A DNA stretch of 64,000 nucleotides from Podaxis mareebaensis (lineage: Eukaryota; Basidiomycota; Agaricomycetes; Agaricales; Agaricaceae), in the NCBI GenBank assembly GCA_018524725.1, contig JAEUWP010000180.1, positions 310,001 to 374,000 on the forward strand. The letters run 5' to 3'. Both the position numbers and the translations under genes were made by a program. Positions 22,855 to 34,296 of the stretch are shown in pieces. Under the pieces are notes generated by a model. The model was not told the DNA's origin and ran no database searches. It worked only from the letters and a program-made list of their open reading frames with translations. Positions within the stretch are counted from its first letter, which is position 1. Each line of letters opens with the position of its first letter.

Positions 22855-24359
22855 ATGGCCCAGCTTACCAAGACCTCAAGGGTGCGACTGAGGACAGGTA
22901 TGTATGTTGCTCTCGCTAACCAACTATCCAATACCCCAACCCTATTGCCCGCGTCCGCGGCGTTGTATTTTCGAGGTTGAACCCAACCATGACATCCTTG
23001 GACGGCGCTACGTCAGGGTCAATAATGAAACAACCTGGACCCATATGTGCAAAGTTGACACCTCACTAACTCGGCGTGACGTTGTTAATGCCCAGGACAC
23101 CTTATGCCCGTCATAGGTCTTGGGGTGTATCAGAATTACACGACGAGAGACTCGGTTCTTGAGGCGTTATGTGCTGGATACCGGTGAGTTGGTGCACCAC
23201 TTTGACAACGTTCGCTCTGGTGGCTGATAGATGACGGTTTGCTTTGCCTTGTCTTGCGCTTCCTGGCGGTGGGGGAAAGCCATGTCGATTCAGCGCAGGC
23301 ATACAAGAATGAGGCACATGTTGGACAGGGACTGAGGGATTCGGGGATCAACAGAAGTGATGTGTTTATCAGTGAGTTCTTTCTCTGGTATGGGATTGGG
23401 CGCAAGTTGAACGGGGGTATGATTAGCGACCAAGATTATTTCCAAGTTTCATGGGTACGAGAGCACGTTGAAGGGCGTGGATGAATCTCTTGCACGCTTT
23501 CAATCCGGTGAGTTGTTGGTTTTTCTGCGTTCTTTTTTGGATTTGACTGATGTCCCCTGTGCTTTGATTGTAGATTATATTGATCTATTCTTGATTCACG
23601 ATCCGTTTTCTGGGACTGAACGCCGCCTGGCTACGTACAAGGCTCTGCAGGAAGCTAAGCAAGCAGGAAAGATCCGCTCAGTGGGCGTATCAAACTAGTA
23701 AGAACGAGTGTCTGCTCAATAATCTTTCTCGTGAACCGTGGAGCTGATATGCTGTTGCTTCCCAGTGGTATCAAACACCTAGAAGAGATCAGGATCGCGG
23801 GATATGAAATACCCGCGGTCAACCAGATTGAGGTTTGTGATCTGGTTATCTCTCCGGTGACACTGTTTCATCTATTAACGGAGATTTGAATGTATTAAGC
23901 TCCATCCCTTCTGTCAACAACGTCCTATCGTAGCATATTGTTTGGAGAATGACATTGTCGTGCAGGCGTATTCGCCTTTGGTGCGCGGAAAGATGGACCA
24001 TCCAATATTTTTGGAACTCGCGGGCAAGGTGAGAACGTTGACGTTGAAGTCGCGAAGCCTGTATAATGAATAACCGGTTTTCTGTATCTGCTCTACCCAC
24101 AGTATAACCGGGACCCCGCTCAAATTCTCATACGGTGGTCTCTGCAGAAAGGGTGTGTTGATCCTCAACTTATCATATCCTTCCTTCTCATCATCAGTGT
24201 AGCTTTGTTCCCCTTCCCAAGAGCGACAAATCAGAGCGGATCCGTTCGAACTTGAATGTTTTTGACTTTACTCTTAGCGATGACGACATGCAGAAGCTAG
24301 ATTCTTTGGACCGGGGAAAAGAAGGTGCTGCCACCTGGAATCCAGTGGATGCTCCGTAA
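22855..24359 (+). CDS. Aldo-keto reductase (paralogue B)
   Basis: AKR-superfamily carbonyl reductase; substrate unknown. Exons 22855-22897, 23096-23183, 23280-23371, 23427-23507, 23574-23697, 23766-23832, 23900-24028, 24103-24152 and 24203-24359 give 276 residues. The tetrad is present: Asp in HVDSAQAY, Tyr in the same block, Lys in TTKII, His in FLIHDP. Later blocks are AVNQIE, IVVQAYSPL, ILIRWSLQKG, PLPKSDKSERI, and the C-terminus is ATWNPVDAP. Intron 1 is 198 nt, about four times the normal size here; the 43-nt first exon was placed because its length and phase equal those of paralogues A and C. The next AKR starts 277 bp downstream on the same strand. Confidence 0.9.
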
Positions 24360-24636
24360 GCATGTCTGTGAGCCAAGCAGCATGGTGGGAACGGCAATAG
24401 AAGATTCGGGATGGAGGCTTATCCGCGGCCATATCCAAGTCTTAGCCTGTCTTAGCACAATCGGACGCTTCTATTTATATCATTCGCCTTCATTATTGTC
24501 ATCAATCACATCATGCCCATGCGTCATCACTTCTCGCCTTGGAATGACAAATTCATCCTCTAAGGTTTTCTCAAGGCGCCCAAACCTCCACTCCCACACT
24601 AATCCAAACATTTGCTGATAACTGCTAGTAGTTTCC

Positions 24637-25932
24637 ATGGCGAGCTTGACGATCAACTCCACGATTCGTCTATCTTCAGGTAAATGCAATGTTTATACAG
24701 ATGCCGATAATGAATTCTTATCTCTAAGCAGGATGTGAAATCCCCCGCTTAGGGTTTGGGGTTTACCAGATAAGCAAAGCTGAAACGAAAGCGTCCGTTT
24801 TAGAAGCTCTACGGGCTGGATACAGGTGCCATGATCAATCAACATGTCAGTGTACGCCTGTCCAGTCTACTGATCTTGTCACAAAAGACATATCGATACG
24901 GCGCAACTCTACAAGAATGAAGAGGAAGTCGGCGAAGCCATCAGGGAATCCGGTATTCCTCGGGAGCAAATATTCGTCAGTAAGTTGTCCAAATTCCCGA
25001 CAATTCTCCCAGCGGTGACGAGAGACGGTTCAGCGACCAAACTTATGAGCAATGGCAAAGACTATGATAGCGCATCTAAGGCGATTGATGAATCTCTGAA
25101 ACGTCTGACCATGGGTCAGTGACAATCAGTTCTTATTATACAAGTATTCTCGCTCTGATGGTAGGCCATGACCACCGCAGATTACGTGGACCTGTTTCTT
25201 ATCCATGACCCACTGGCTGGTGCAGCTACTCGCAAGGCCATTTGGAAGGCTCTTGTCGACGCCAAAAAGGCTGGCAAAACCAGAGACATCGGGGTCTCCA
25301 ACTTGTGAGCTGCCTCATTCCGGTCCCTAGTCCAAGACCTTGTTCATTCAATTCTCTAGTAATATTAACCATCTGGAAGAGATCAAAGCAAGTGGTTCCG
25401 AGCTTCCTGCCATCAATCAGATCGAGGTTAGTGGCCTTGACTATCTTGGTACAATGGTGTCAGATCATTTACTCACACTACGGTTTAATAGTTGCATCCC
25501 TTGAATCAGCAGCGTCCCATTGTTGAGTGGTGTGACAAACATGGTATTGTCGTAGAGGCATATTGTCCGTTAATTCGTGGACAGTTCAACATTCCAGTTC
25601 TGCAAGAATTAGTCCAGAAGGTAACGTCGAGTCCGAAAGGTCAACACAATTGCTCATGGCAGTTCTACAGCACGATAAGGACCCAGCACAAATACTTGTC
25701 AGATGGTCTCTCCAAAAAGGGTATGTAGTAACCAGGCTGTCGTGTTTACAAGTGTTCTTACTCAGTAATTTGTAGGTTTATTCCATTGCCCAGGAGCAGT
25801 AAGCTTGCGAGGATTCGCTCCAATGCTGATGTCTACAACTTTAATTTGAGCGATGAGGACGTCGCCCGACTGGACAAGCTGGACAAAGGGAGTGAGGGAG
25901 CAATCAGCTGGAACCCCATCCACTCGGACTGA
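24637..25932 (+). CDS. Aldo-keto reductase (paralogue C)
   Basis: AKR-superfamily carbonyl reductase, tandem neighbour of paralogue B. Exons 24637-24679, 24732-24825, 24888-24979, 25034-25114, 25181-25304, 25360-25426, 25492-25620, 25671-25720 and 25776-25932 give 278 residues. Catalytic residues lie in HIDTAQLY (Asp, Tyr), TTKLM (Lys) and LFLIHDP (His). The C-terminal half holds [39 protein letters not shown] and ends SWNPIHSD. Exon lengths (43, 94, 92, 81, 124, 67, 129, 50, 157) are nearly those of paralogue B, which shows that the pair arose by tandem duplication. Intron 7 needs the distal acceptor (TTCTACAG) to keep frame. Which carbonyl substrate it reduces cannot be told from sequence. 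Confidence 0.9.
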
Positions 25933-25993
25933 GACAGCAGTCTAGCAAATATATCAACATAACTAATTCCCTAGGTAAAATACAAAGTAGTGG

Positions 25994-27533
25994 TCACGAA
26001 TCAAGCTGCAGCTCTGATATTGCAGACAATCCCGATGCTTGTCCAGTAGTTCGCGAGATCCTTGAAGTAAACTTTGAGGTAAGTTCATAAGACTCAGGTT
26101 CGCTTGACAAATGGTGGGACGTGAATTGAATTTCGGTGTTCGTTTGGCGAGTATGGTGGCTTGGAAGATTTGTTGTTTGGGAAACTCGTTGCGTGGAACC
26201 GAAGCGATTAAGATTTAGAATTATCCTATAACCCTGTTTGATCAAAGTCAATAATATTCCCAGTGAGGATCGCAGGAAATTTACCGCGAATGAGAATGCT
26301 GCCAGTAGCCAGCTGGAACACATCATTATCAATATTTGGTGAGGCAGTGAAAATGATCAAACATACGCATAGAGAACGCCTGAGAAGGAGTGATGTGGAA
26401 CAGCCAAAAGAATTGTATAGCCCAAGTAGATGACTTGGCGATCTTGTCAGAAACTCAAGAACCACGCAACCAGACATCGTTGGCTCACAGAAGAGAAGAA
26501 AGAATGCCCATGTCCCGTCTCGCATAAGTAGTAGCATGAGCGGCACGTCACCCCAGCCTGCCTTGAGCGTGCCGTAGAAGCGATAAGCGGTAAGGACGAA
26601 GAGAAACGCTTGAAAGAGCAACGAGACAAGCCTAACACAAGTTAGTTTCAATGTATAAATGAATAAGTCATACTCGACCTACCACAATCCCATGATCTTG
26701 GGGGTATGCGTAACGAGGCAAACATCGTTGTATTCGATCTTGGGCACCGCGAGGACCATTCCGATGATCATGACTATGATTTCCATCACAAATCCACATC
26801 TTATGATGTTGTATATTACGGGCGAGTCGCTGAATAACGCATAGACTGTGGACTTTAGTGGTGAGATAGAAGGTTGCACGGTTTTTTTGCTTATAACAGA
26901 CCTCTTAATATTAGTATAGTATCGACCGCGACGATGATTATTGTCACGGCAGCCGCTTGATAGACTTGCCAAATGTAACAGTCGTGTGGTGTGAAATGGA
27001 ATTGTGGCGTAATTTCCGTCCCGATGCAAAGGATCGAACTGCAGAGCGAATATAAGACCAAGAACGAGTTGAAGTAGCCAACAGAATGAACTCACGCTTC
27101 AACTAGTACCGGTACATATCGTACAAAGAAATAAACGTATTTGGTGTAGTTCCAAGCCCGCCTGTGTCAGATGTTAGCAAGCCATTGCCACAAGTAAGGC
27201 CTCCGGTAACTCACGGCCATATATATTTTACCTGCAAGGTGTCATAAGTCCCGTAGACGCGGAGGAGAGCATACATGCACTAACCTCATCGTCAAACGTG
27301 ATCAAGATGTCCCAGATCAAGAATGCCAACGCTGCAACTGGATAGACGCGGAAGAGCGTAAGAGTTGTGCTAACGTAGAGAACGACAGACTGACTCGAGC
27401 TTCGGTTTACAGCTTGGGCACCGGAGGCCTCGGAAGGAGTGCGAAAAGGACCATATATAGTTGATGTAGGGGCTGCCAGGATGTCGTGAGTGATCGTCAA
27501 GGTGGGAAGCTGATTTGTTTGTGTCAACGCCAT
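25994..27533 (-). CDS. DUF6533-type multi-pass membrane protein
   Basis: Member of a large basidiomycete family of unknown function with a seven-helix layout. Exons 27533-27285, 27231-27215 (17 nt), 27161-27096, 27038-26902, 26845-26683, 26631-26489, 26442-26367, 26312-26285 and 26233-25994 give 372 residues in frame. The family signature is at residues 75-100: LAFLIWDILITFDDEV joined to KYIWPRAWNYTKYVYF through the 17-nt micro-exon, then the Arg-Tyr-hydrophobic stretch VRYVPVLVEA. Hydrophobic helices follow (VTIIIVAVDTILILRVYALF, MEIIVMIIGMVLAV, LVSLLFQAFLFVLTAYRF, GYTILLAV), and a polar Ser/Thr-rich tail of about 75 residues. It converges on AKR paralogue C with 61 bp between stops. No ligand or pathway can be assigned. 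Confidence 0.82.
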
Positions 27534-28581
27534 GCAAGACACCTCTTAAAAGTGCCCCTCAGTACAGGCCGGTGATGCTCAACACCATAAAAGGGTCCCC
27601 CTCGGAGGCAAGCCGTTGACTTTCTCGTTAATCCACCACCGGAAAGTTACAAAACCGAGCCAACGATCAACGTTACTGTGTGTCGCCAGCGGTTTGTTCC
27701 AATCAAGTTTTGTTTCGGAGTCTAACAAGTAAGTGCCTGCCCTCACAGAGTGGATTGCCCAAGAAGACCCCAAAGATGTTTGAGAGGAATCACGAAGGCA
27801 GGTTGTTGAAACGGAAAAGAACTAGGCGGTGAATGAGGAAGGAGGCTTGCAAGGCGAATCACTCCCCTTGGTTCTGTAAGCGGTTTTCCCCCGCACCAGA
27901 GGACCAGATCGTAGTTGGCGATAGACGCCGTTTACGGCTGCAGTGATCCAGGAAGCGAGGATGCCTTCAGTGACTTGAGATCCATGGGAAAACGGTCCAA
28001 GAATAAAATAAGTTACACGTCCAACTTCCGCCGCCAACCAATCATATTGTCTTCTCCGAGCTTCAGCGCCCAATGGCTGCACAAAGCCCATCCTCTCTAC
28101 GGACGCCAGACAGTTGTGTGTGATATTATGTCCCCGTCTACATCTGGGACAAGGCCGCGTTTTTATATTTCTATTTGGAGAATGTAACAAGCGACAGCAT
28201 AAAGCCTTGTGGTGGGAGGCTTGAGGTTGGCCAAAAGATCAGAACCTTGGCGGTCACAAGTGTTGAAAGGCCGGAAGGTCCCAGTGGCCAAGCCCGTTAT
28301 TTTTCACACCTCGTTTGTCCCCGAATCTTTAGAGTCTTTAACAGCGCTCCTTGGCGAGCGGGAGCAATAAAGATGCATGTAGACTAAACTAACGAAAGAA
28401 ATTACACATTCTGTAATACCAAAATACAGTGCTTTGCTTAAAAAAGGTCGTGCGACGATGGTGATAAGGTAAAATGGAGCCAAATGTAAAGCAAAGTCAT
28501 CATGTGGGGAGAGGAAAAATTGACAACACAAGGCAAGAACGACATCAAATGCAAATGGTGAAGCAACGCTAACTACCCGAG
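27534..28581. other. Intergenic between DUF6533 gene and anillin-like gene
   Basis: About 1.05 kb with short overlapping open frames only. It holds the upstream region of the minus-strand DUF6533 gene and the 3' flank of the anillin-like gene. No motif of note was seen. Confidence 0.4.
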
Positions 28582-31500
28582 TTATCGTTGTCCCATCCCA
28601 GCGGCACCCTGTGCAGTGAGTGTGGGACTGTAATTGATCGGGTTCACTGTTCGTTTCGAGGATTCTTCCTGTCGTTGCCAGAGTAACTCAGCCCAGAGTG
28701 GGTGTGGAGGGATATGACCAACAAGCGCGCGAAGTACCTCAAGCCTAGGGATACGTTAATACAATGTTGGGCGTGGAATTAGGTTCGACATACCACCTGA
28801 ACTTCTCTTCATCTGTGTCGGCGAAGAATATAATCTCTTGTTCTTGAGGGAAGACAAGTCTAAATGATCGTTCAACGCCGAACAAAGCGTCTTCGTCATA
28901 ACCCTTTGTCTGAGCCAATGGACTGAGTGGATTACGCAGATCCTGGTCGTCTTGCACCGCAATAGCCTTCTTAAGGTCTATCGTAGCCGTGGCTTTCTTC
29001 GTAACATCGTTGAAGGCGACCAAGTTGGCACCAATGACGCGGAAAAGGCGGCGACGCCAGGTCTAAATCACAGACCGTCTTGGTTAGTCGGGTCCTGTCA
29101 TAGTTCCAAAGTTACTCACGCTGCAATCACCGCCACTCTGTGTCAGGGTGCCCTGGAAATAAGTCATCTTGTGCCAATTGATGTGGCGTAGTCCGCGATG
29201 GCACTCTTCCAAACTCTGAGGCAACTGATCCGGTGGAATGCCAGGTAACGGTGGCAACCTGAACATCTGTAGAATAATCTCTCCAACCTGCAATGTAGAG
29301 AACTTGCCGCCTAGTTCAACCCGTTGGCCAATAAGCGGGTAACTCGTCTCGAACAGCCGCGTATCGCATCTTGTCGCAATTTCCTTGAACTGGATGAATG
29401 CCCTAGCGAGGGTGCCATCCGGCTTCAGGTAACGTGCAAGGTTTTCGGGGAGACGGTGGACAGGTGGAGGTGGCGGTGGTTGGACAGTCTTTTCTTTCGA
29501 AGTCTTCTTCGGTGATGAGAAAAAAGCGCGCATTCCTCTTGAGGAGGATTGTTGGACTAGGGGTGGCGGTGGCGGTGGCGGCGTGGGTGCGGGTGCGAGT
29601 GCTTTGAATTGTGCAATGATATGAGGATCTCGACGAACCTTCAGCGTCAAAGTGAACTCGAGCTTGCTATGTTCAATCCTGTATCATAATGAGGAAGAGA
29701 AGGATCCTTGGTGAGCAACCTTACTTACAATTCGAACTCTTGGTCAATGCGACAATCAAGGCCAAGTTGGCATTCAGGGGTCGTGACGAAGTGAATCCCA
29801 TTATTCAGTGTGCAAGTCAGGGCCGTGGGCTGTTGTGGCAGAGGGAGATTCACCCCTTTAATGCCCAGAACTATGCAAGTATGTGTGAGCAACACAGAAA
29901 CGTTCTTTTAGGAGGATAGGCTACCTTTGACGAAAACCTTGCCATACGCCTTGGCAGGATTAGCTTGGGAACGGTATTCCTTGATCTGTTTAGAGTACTC
30001 GTTCTAGCACCAAGTCAGCCCCTTGTTCCAATTTGCCCGAGCGAGGTGCTTACCATATCTGATGGCCGACGAACTGTTCTCCATGCCTTCCCGGTATCAA
30101 GGTCTCCAGCACCAGCCATATGGGAGACCTTGTCTTCCGAGGCTGATGCATAGATAGTGCCTTCATGCTCCCGTATCAGATATTTCTGTCGAGAGATTCC
30201 ATCAATACCATATTGAAATCCAGTTGGAACAAGACACTAACACTCTTCCTTGCGGCGGCAGACCCCTCGCCGTCAAGTTTCTTAAGCTCGCGCTCAATAC
30301 TCTGAGAAAGCAGATCCTCCTCGACAAGCTTCTCCATATCTCCAACACTCAACAGTTGATCTATACGCCTCTTTGCCAGATCTTGCGCATCTCCAGCGCT
30401 CATGCTGCGCCTCCTGCTCGGTCTCCCAAGTCCCAACTGTGCTTGCAACCTCTGTCCATTGCCTCGTCTAGGGATGAAATCGCCTTCCTCTGCCCTACGA
30501 GCCTCTCTCCTCTTCTCGAGGATAAGTTGTTCTCGAGCCTTGATATTGTTCTCCTTGGGAGGGGGAGGGGGAGGAATTGAGGTGGCAGAAGAGCTCGAGA
30601 CGTTCCTGCTGGGAGCGTCATTGGCCTGCAATAAATCGGAATCTGTGGCTGCTCGCTGAATCTTAGGTCGGCTAATCTCCATCGACTGGTCGTAAGACTC
30701 GTCATAGTCGTCAGTCATCGAGTCATCCTCGCGTCCACCGGCTCCAGCCACATCATCCATAAGCCTATCCAAGGCACTTTTCATGTCCATGTTGACGTCG
30801 ACATCTCCTACTTTCATACTTGCACCACTATTGATACTCCTAGTGTCGACTTCACCACCACGGTTGGACGCGCAGGGACCATCCCTCGAGCGCGCACTAG
30901 CATCATCGCGACTGAGGCCTAACCCGCCAAGACTAAACTTGCTGCCAAAGTTCAGCTCGAGGTTAGGTCCGGCGGTGAGCATCCCAAACTCTTTGTCGCT
31001 GAGGCTGTCCGGAGTAGGCAGGCCATCGGCGATGTTGAACTTCCCTGCACGTTCAACAGTAGCAGCCTCGGTGCTGATGTCGGTCTCGGCCGTCAAAATA
31101 GACATGCCATCGCGCTCCTTGTCACAATCAGCGTCCTCTTCATGTGAAAGAACCACTAATTGAGACTGAGGTGGGTCATTACGCATCTCCGGTTTAGGAA
31201 GAAATTCGATTCGTTCCATGACTGAATCAAACTGAGGGGCAGGTTCAGGGCTGGGGCTGAGTGTGCTTCTCCTTTCGGTAAGACGACGTCGAATGTCATC
31301 CTTGCTAATACGGTGGCGCATATTAGGACGGGGAGACATTGCTCGAGAGCTGTTGCTGCTCTGGCTCAAGTTGAGAGGCGACGTGACAGGGATGGGTGGG
31401 GACATTATGCGAGAGGGAAGCTCTGATCGGGGCGATGGCCCAGATGAACCGCCCCCTGAGCCGCTGTTATTAATGACTGCAGGAACTTCCTCCTCTTCAC

Positions 31501-33465
31501 CAGAGGTAGTTGAAGCAAACTTGAGCTGCTCTTGCTGAGGGTCGTCCTTGAGGAATGACGAGTTGTCTAGGACGGATTCAGGGGGCGCCTAATATGATTT
31601 AGTCCATAGCTTACTGCGCCATGAGTAGAAAATAGCACACCTCGTCACCGGAATGATAGATGTCGCTACGATCCAAGCCACTTAAGCTGACCTCGGAATT
31701 GCCAATGGAAAGGTTGCCAGGGTCCATGGAGTCATTACTGGATCTGTTGCATTCTTCATAGCTCGGCTCATGGCGGTGTTCGAATGAGTCTGCGGTCACA
31801 GAAGGCGAGCCATAGTCGGCATGTTGAGACCCTAACGAACGATCATTAATCGAGAGAATATCCAAGTAGGTGAGAACGCTTACCTCGTGGCCACTTGAAC
31901 TTGGGAATCAGACCTTCGCTGCGAGTCGTAGTGTTTGTAGCCTTCATCGGCGAAGGACTCGTAGGAAGTTTTTCGACATCAATTCCTGTTTCTTCAATCC
32001 CTTCAATCTCCTCTCGGGCTTGAAGGAACCTCTCCGGGTGTGTAGATCGGCCTAAAGGTGGTGTGCTCTGAGCGGATCCCAAAGAAGGACGTGGTGGTGT
32101 CGCCGGAGGCCCATATGGTGACGCGTGAGTAGGTAATCCAAGGTTATACGGATAACGGGAACCGCCAGTCTCTACATCGGCGGATTGTTGAACGGGTGGT
32201 TGGGGAGGTTGGGGGGATGCGCGTGGAGAGAAGTGTGGAGGTGGTTGGCTGCGTTGGGGAGATGGCTGCTGATGGTGTTGCAGGAGGCGTTCGGCGTGGT
32301 GGCTACGGCCAAACGGAATTCCATCTTCTGTTTCGAGGTCAGTGGGTATATCAGAAACACGTGGGGGTGTCATGGATCCACGGGAATCGGCGTTGACTAG
32401 AGTGGCGTTTGAGGAAAAAAACATTTCCTCAACAAGACCGGTGATGCTGGTATCCGGATCCAACGGTGTTGGAGTATTCCTATCGGCGTCAGAAAGTTGG
32501 ATGCTCTCATATGAGTCCTCTTCCATGGAAATGTCAGGTGCAAGCTGAGGCTGTAAGCCCGATTGGGGAGGTTCTTCTGTGCCATGCTCGCCACGGAAAA
32601 ATGGGTCACCCTCTTCAGCACCTGGATAGGGTTCGCCGTACCGTTCCTCATCGTCGGATTCATCCCAAAATTCCTCCTCGGATGTCTCGCGATCAAATTC
32701 AACGACGTCGCATCGTTCATCGAATGTGACTGTCTTTCTACGTTCTCTTCTTCCCCCACCACTAAGACGGGGTCCATGTAAACGCCTGGACACGAGTGAG
32801 GATCTTCCTGGCGAAGGTCCGGTCGCGGCAGATACCGGAGAATCATTGTTCACAGGAGTAAGACGGGACGTAACGGTAGAAATGGGGGTCGTATTGATGG
32901 GAAGTGGGATTTTCGTAACAGGTGGCGGGGAAGGGGTAACCTCGTCCAAACTTGACACTCTTTCTAGCCGCTTGAAAGGGCTCTTTGTCACAGGTTCCTT
33001 CTCGAGGAGGCCTTGGAATGTCTTGCTTTGCTTGCGATCACGTTTGAGAGAAAAGGGGCGGTCATTCTCATTTTCCGCTTCCTCGTGCATGGATGAGGGA
33101 CGGGGGCGTTTTTCTCCAGATACTCGCCTGGTTGGAAAAGCGACGGAAGCGGGCCGAGGTGGTGTAGAAGATTTGGGCATTTGCGTCTTGAAAGGTGACT
33201 TGGTGACTAGGTTGTTGTTTCGAACATGCTTAAAGCTTGAAGAAGAACGACGAGCAACGTTGGCGCCTCGCTGAAGGACGGGTGATTCTCGCTTCGCGAT
33301 TCGAAGAGGAGACGTAATCGAGCCGGGGCTTGAAGAGGAAGGAACAGAACCGGCTGCTGAGGACGCCCATCCCATGCCCGACTCGCGTAGAATAGAAGAC
33401 TTGATAGGATCGGGGGTATTTGAGAGTAAACGGTCCCGAAGAGGGGTAGGCTTATGGGCTGCCAT
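28582..33465 (-). CDS. Anillin/Bud4-like septum protein with C-terminal PH domain
   Basis: Probable membrane-associated scaffold for septin/actomyosin ring assembly (relatives: Bud4, Mid1/Mid2, anillin). Exons 33465-31884, 31831-31641, 31588-30242, 30185-30054, 30003-29925, 29870-29729, 29678-29120, 29062-28794 and 28744-28582 join in frame to 1,487 residues. The first roughly 1,000 residues are disordered and Ser/Pro-rich, with repeated TKSPFK-type basic motifs and acidic clusters. The anillin-homology region (about 1,090-1,320) contains AYGKVFVKVLGIKGV, LTCTLNNGIHFVTTPEC, DQEFELIEHSKLEFTLTL. A PH domain (about 1,320-1,465) follows: HKMTYFQGTL, WRRRLFRVIGANLVAFND, FFADTDEEKFRWLEVLRALV. A polyproline run lies between the two. 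Whether it is the strict BUD4 orthologue is not settled. Confidence 0.85.
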
Positions 33466-34296
33466 GGGGTGAACGATGCCACTGACTGGCGCTGGTTCAC
33501 GAGCAGTATTTCCGTGTTGTTGTCAAGGTCGTAAAAAGGATCGTGGGTAAGAAAGATGTCCTTGTCGTTAGCGAGGTTGGGGCACCAAGGAGCTAGAAGT
33601 CAACAAACACTTATCGTGGGAAGTTGGACTCGAATGTCCCCAGGCGCATTCGACGCGTCAGTCACGTGATGGTGAATTCCGAGGATTCGTATTTAATATT
33701 TAATGACGGTCTTTGATCAACAGATTCGACGGGACACTTACGCGCGCCCTGGAAGCACGCACCGGGAAGTCATAATCGAGATACAACGAATCACGACTCC
33801 CAGTGGTCCGCATGAGGCTCTGGGCTCGACAACATTGATAGGGGACCCTTGGTGTGAGTTTGTCGGCCAAAGCTTTGGTGAAGCGGGATCTTGACCGATG
33901 GAGGTGATACAACGTAACTTTAAGTCAATGAACCTGAGACTTGAAGCCGAAGCTGAAGAGCTTGAAGCTTGGCGCATCGATGAGTAATTAACATATTCGG
34001 ACACGCAAGTACGAGTTCCTAGACGTTAACCCTGTATGCTCTTCTATCAGTAATCGCTGATTATCGCATTCAGAGAGGAAAATAGAGTTATTATTGCGAG
34101 AAATGGTCGCAAAATCGTCGGTGAAGAGCCCAAAAACTGGAATGAAACCAGTCGGGTATCGCCATACACGGATAATCAAGTGGAAATACACCGGCAACCC
34201 CCGGACCGGCATCGTTAAGACCGCACTCATGGGTTCCGCTTTCATTCACCTCCGCATTCGCCACCATCTTTCCTGCCAACTCCAGATTTTTAAAGG
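33466..34296. other. Divergent promoter region of anillin-like gene and PEX5
   Basis: About 830 bp between divergent start codons. Open frames here are short. No coding exon upstream of the PEX5 ATG was needed, because that ATG already begins the conserved Pex5 N-terminus. Confidence 0.4.

Noticed and set aside
32726..33274. 182-codon plus-strand open frame opposite the anillin-like gene
   Set aside because: Antisense shadow of the Ser/Arg-rich first exon; the minus-strand frame continues in phase through nine exons to a PH domain.
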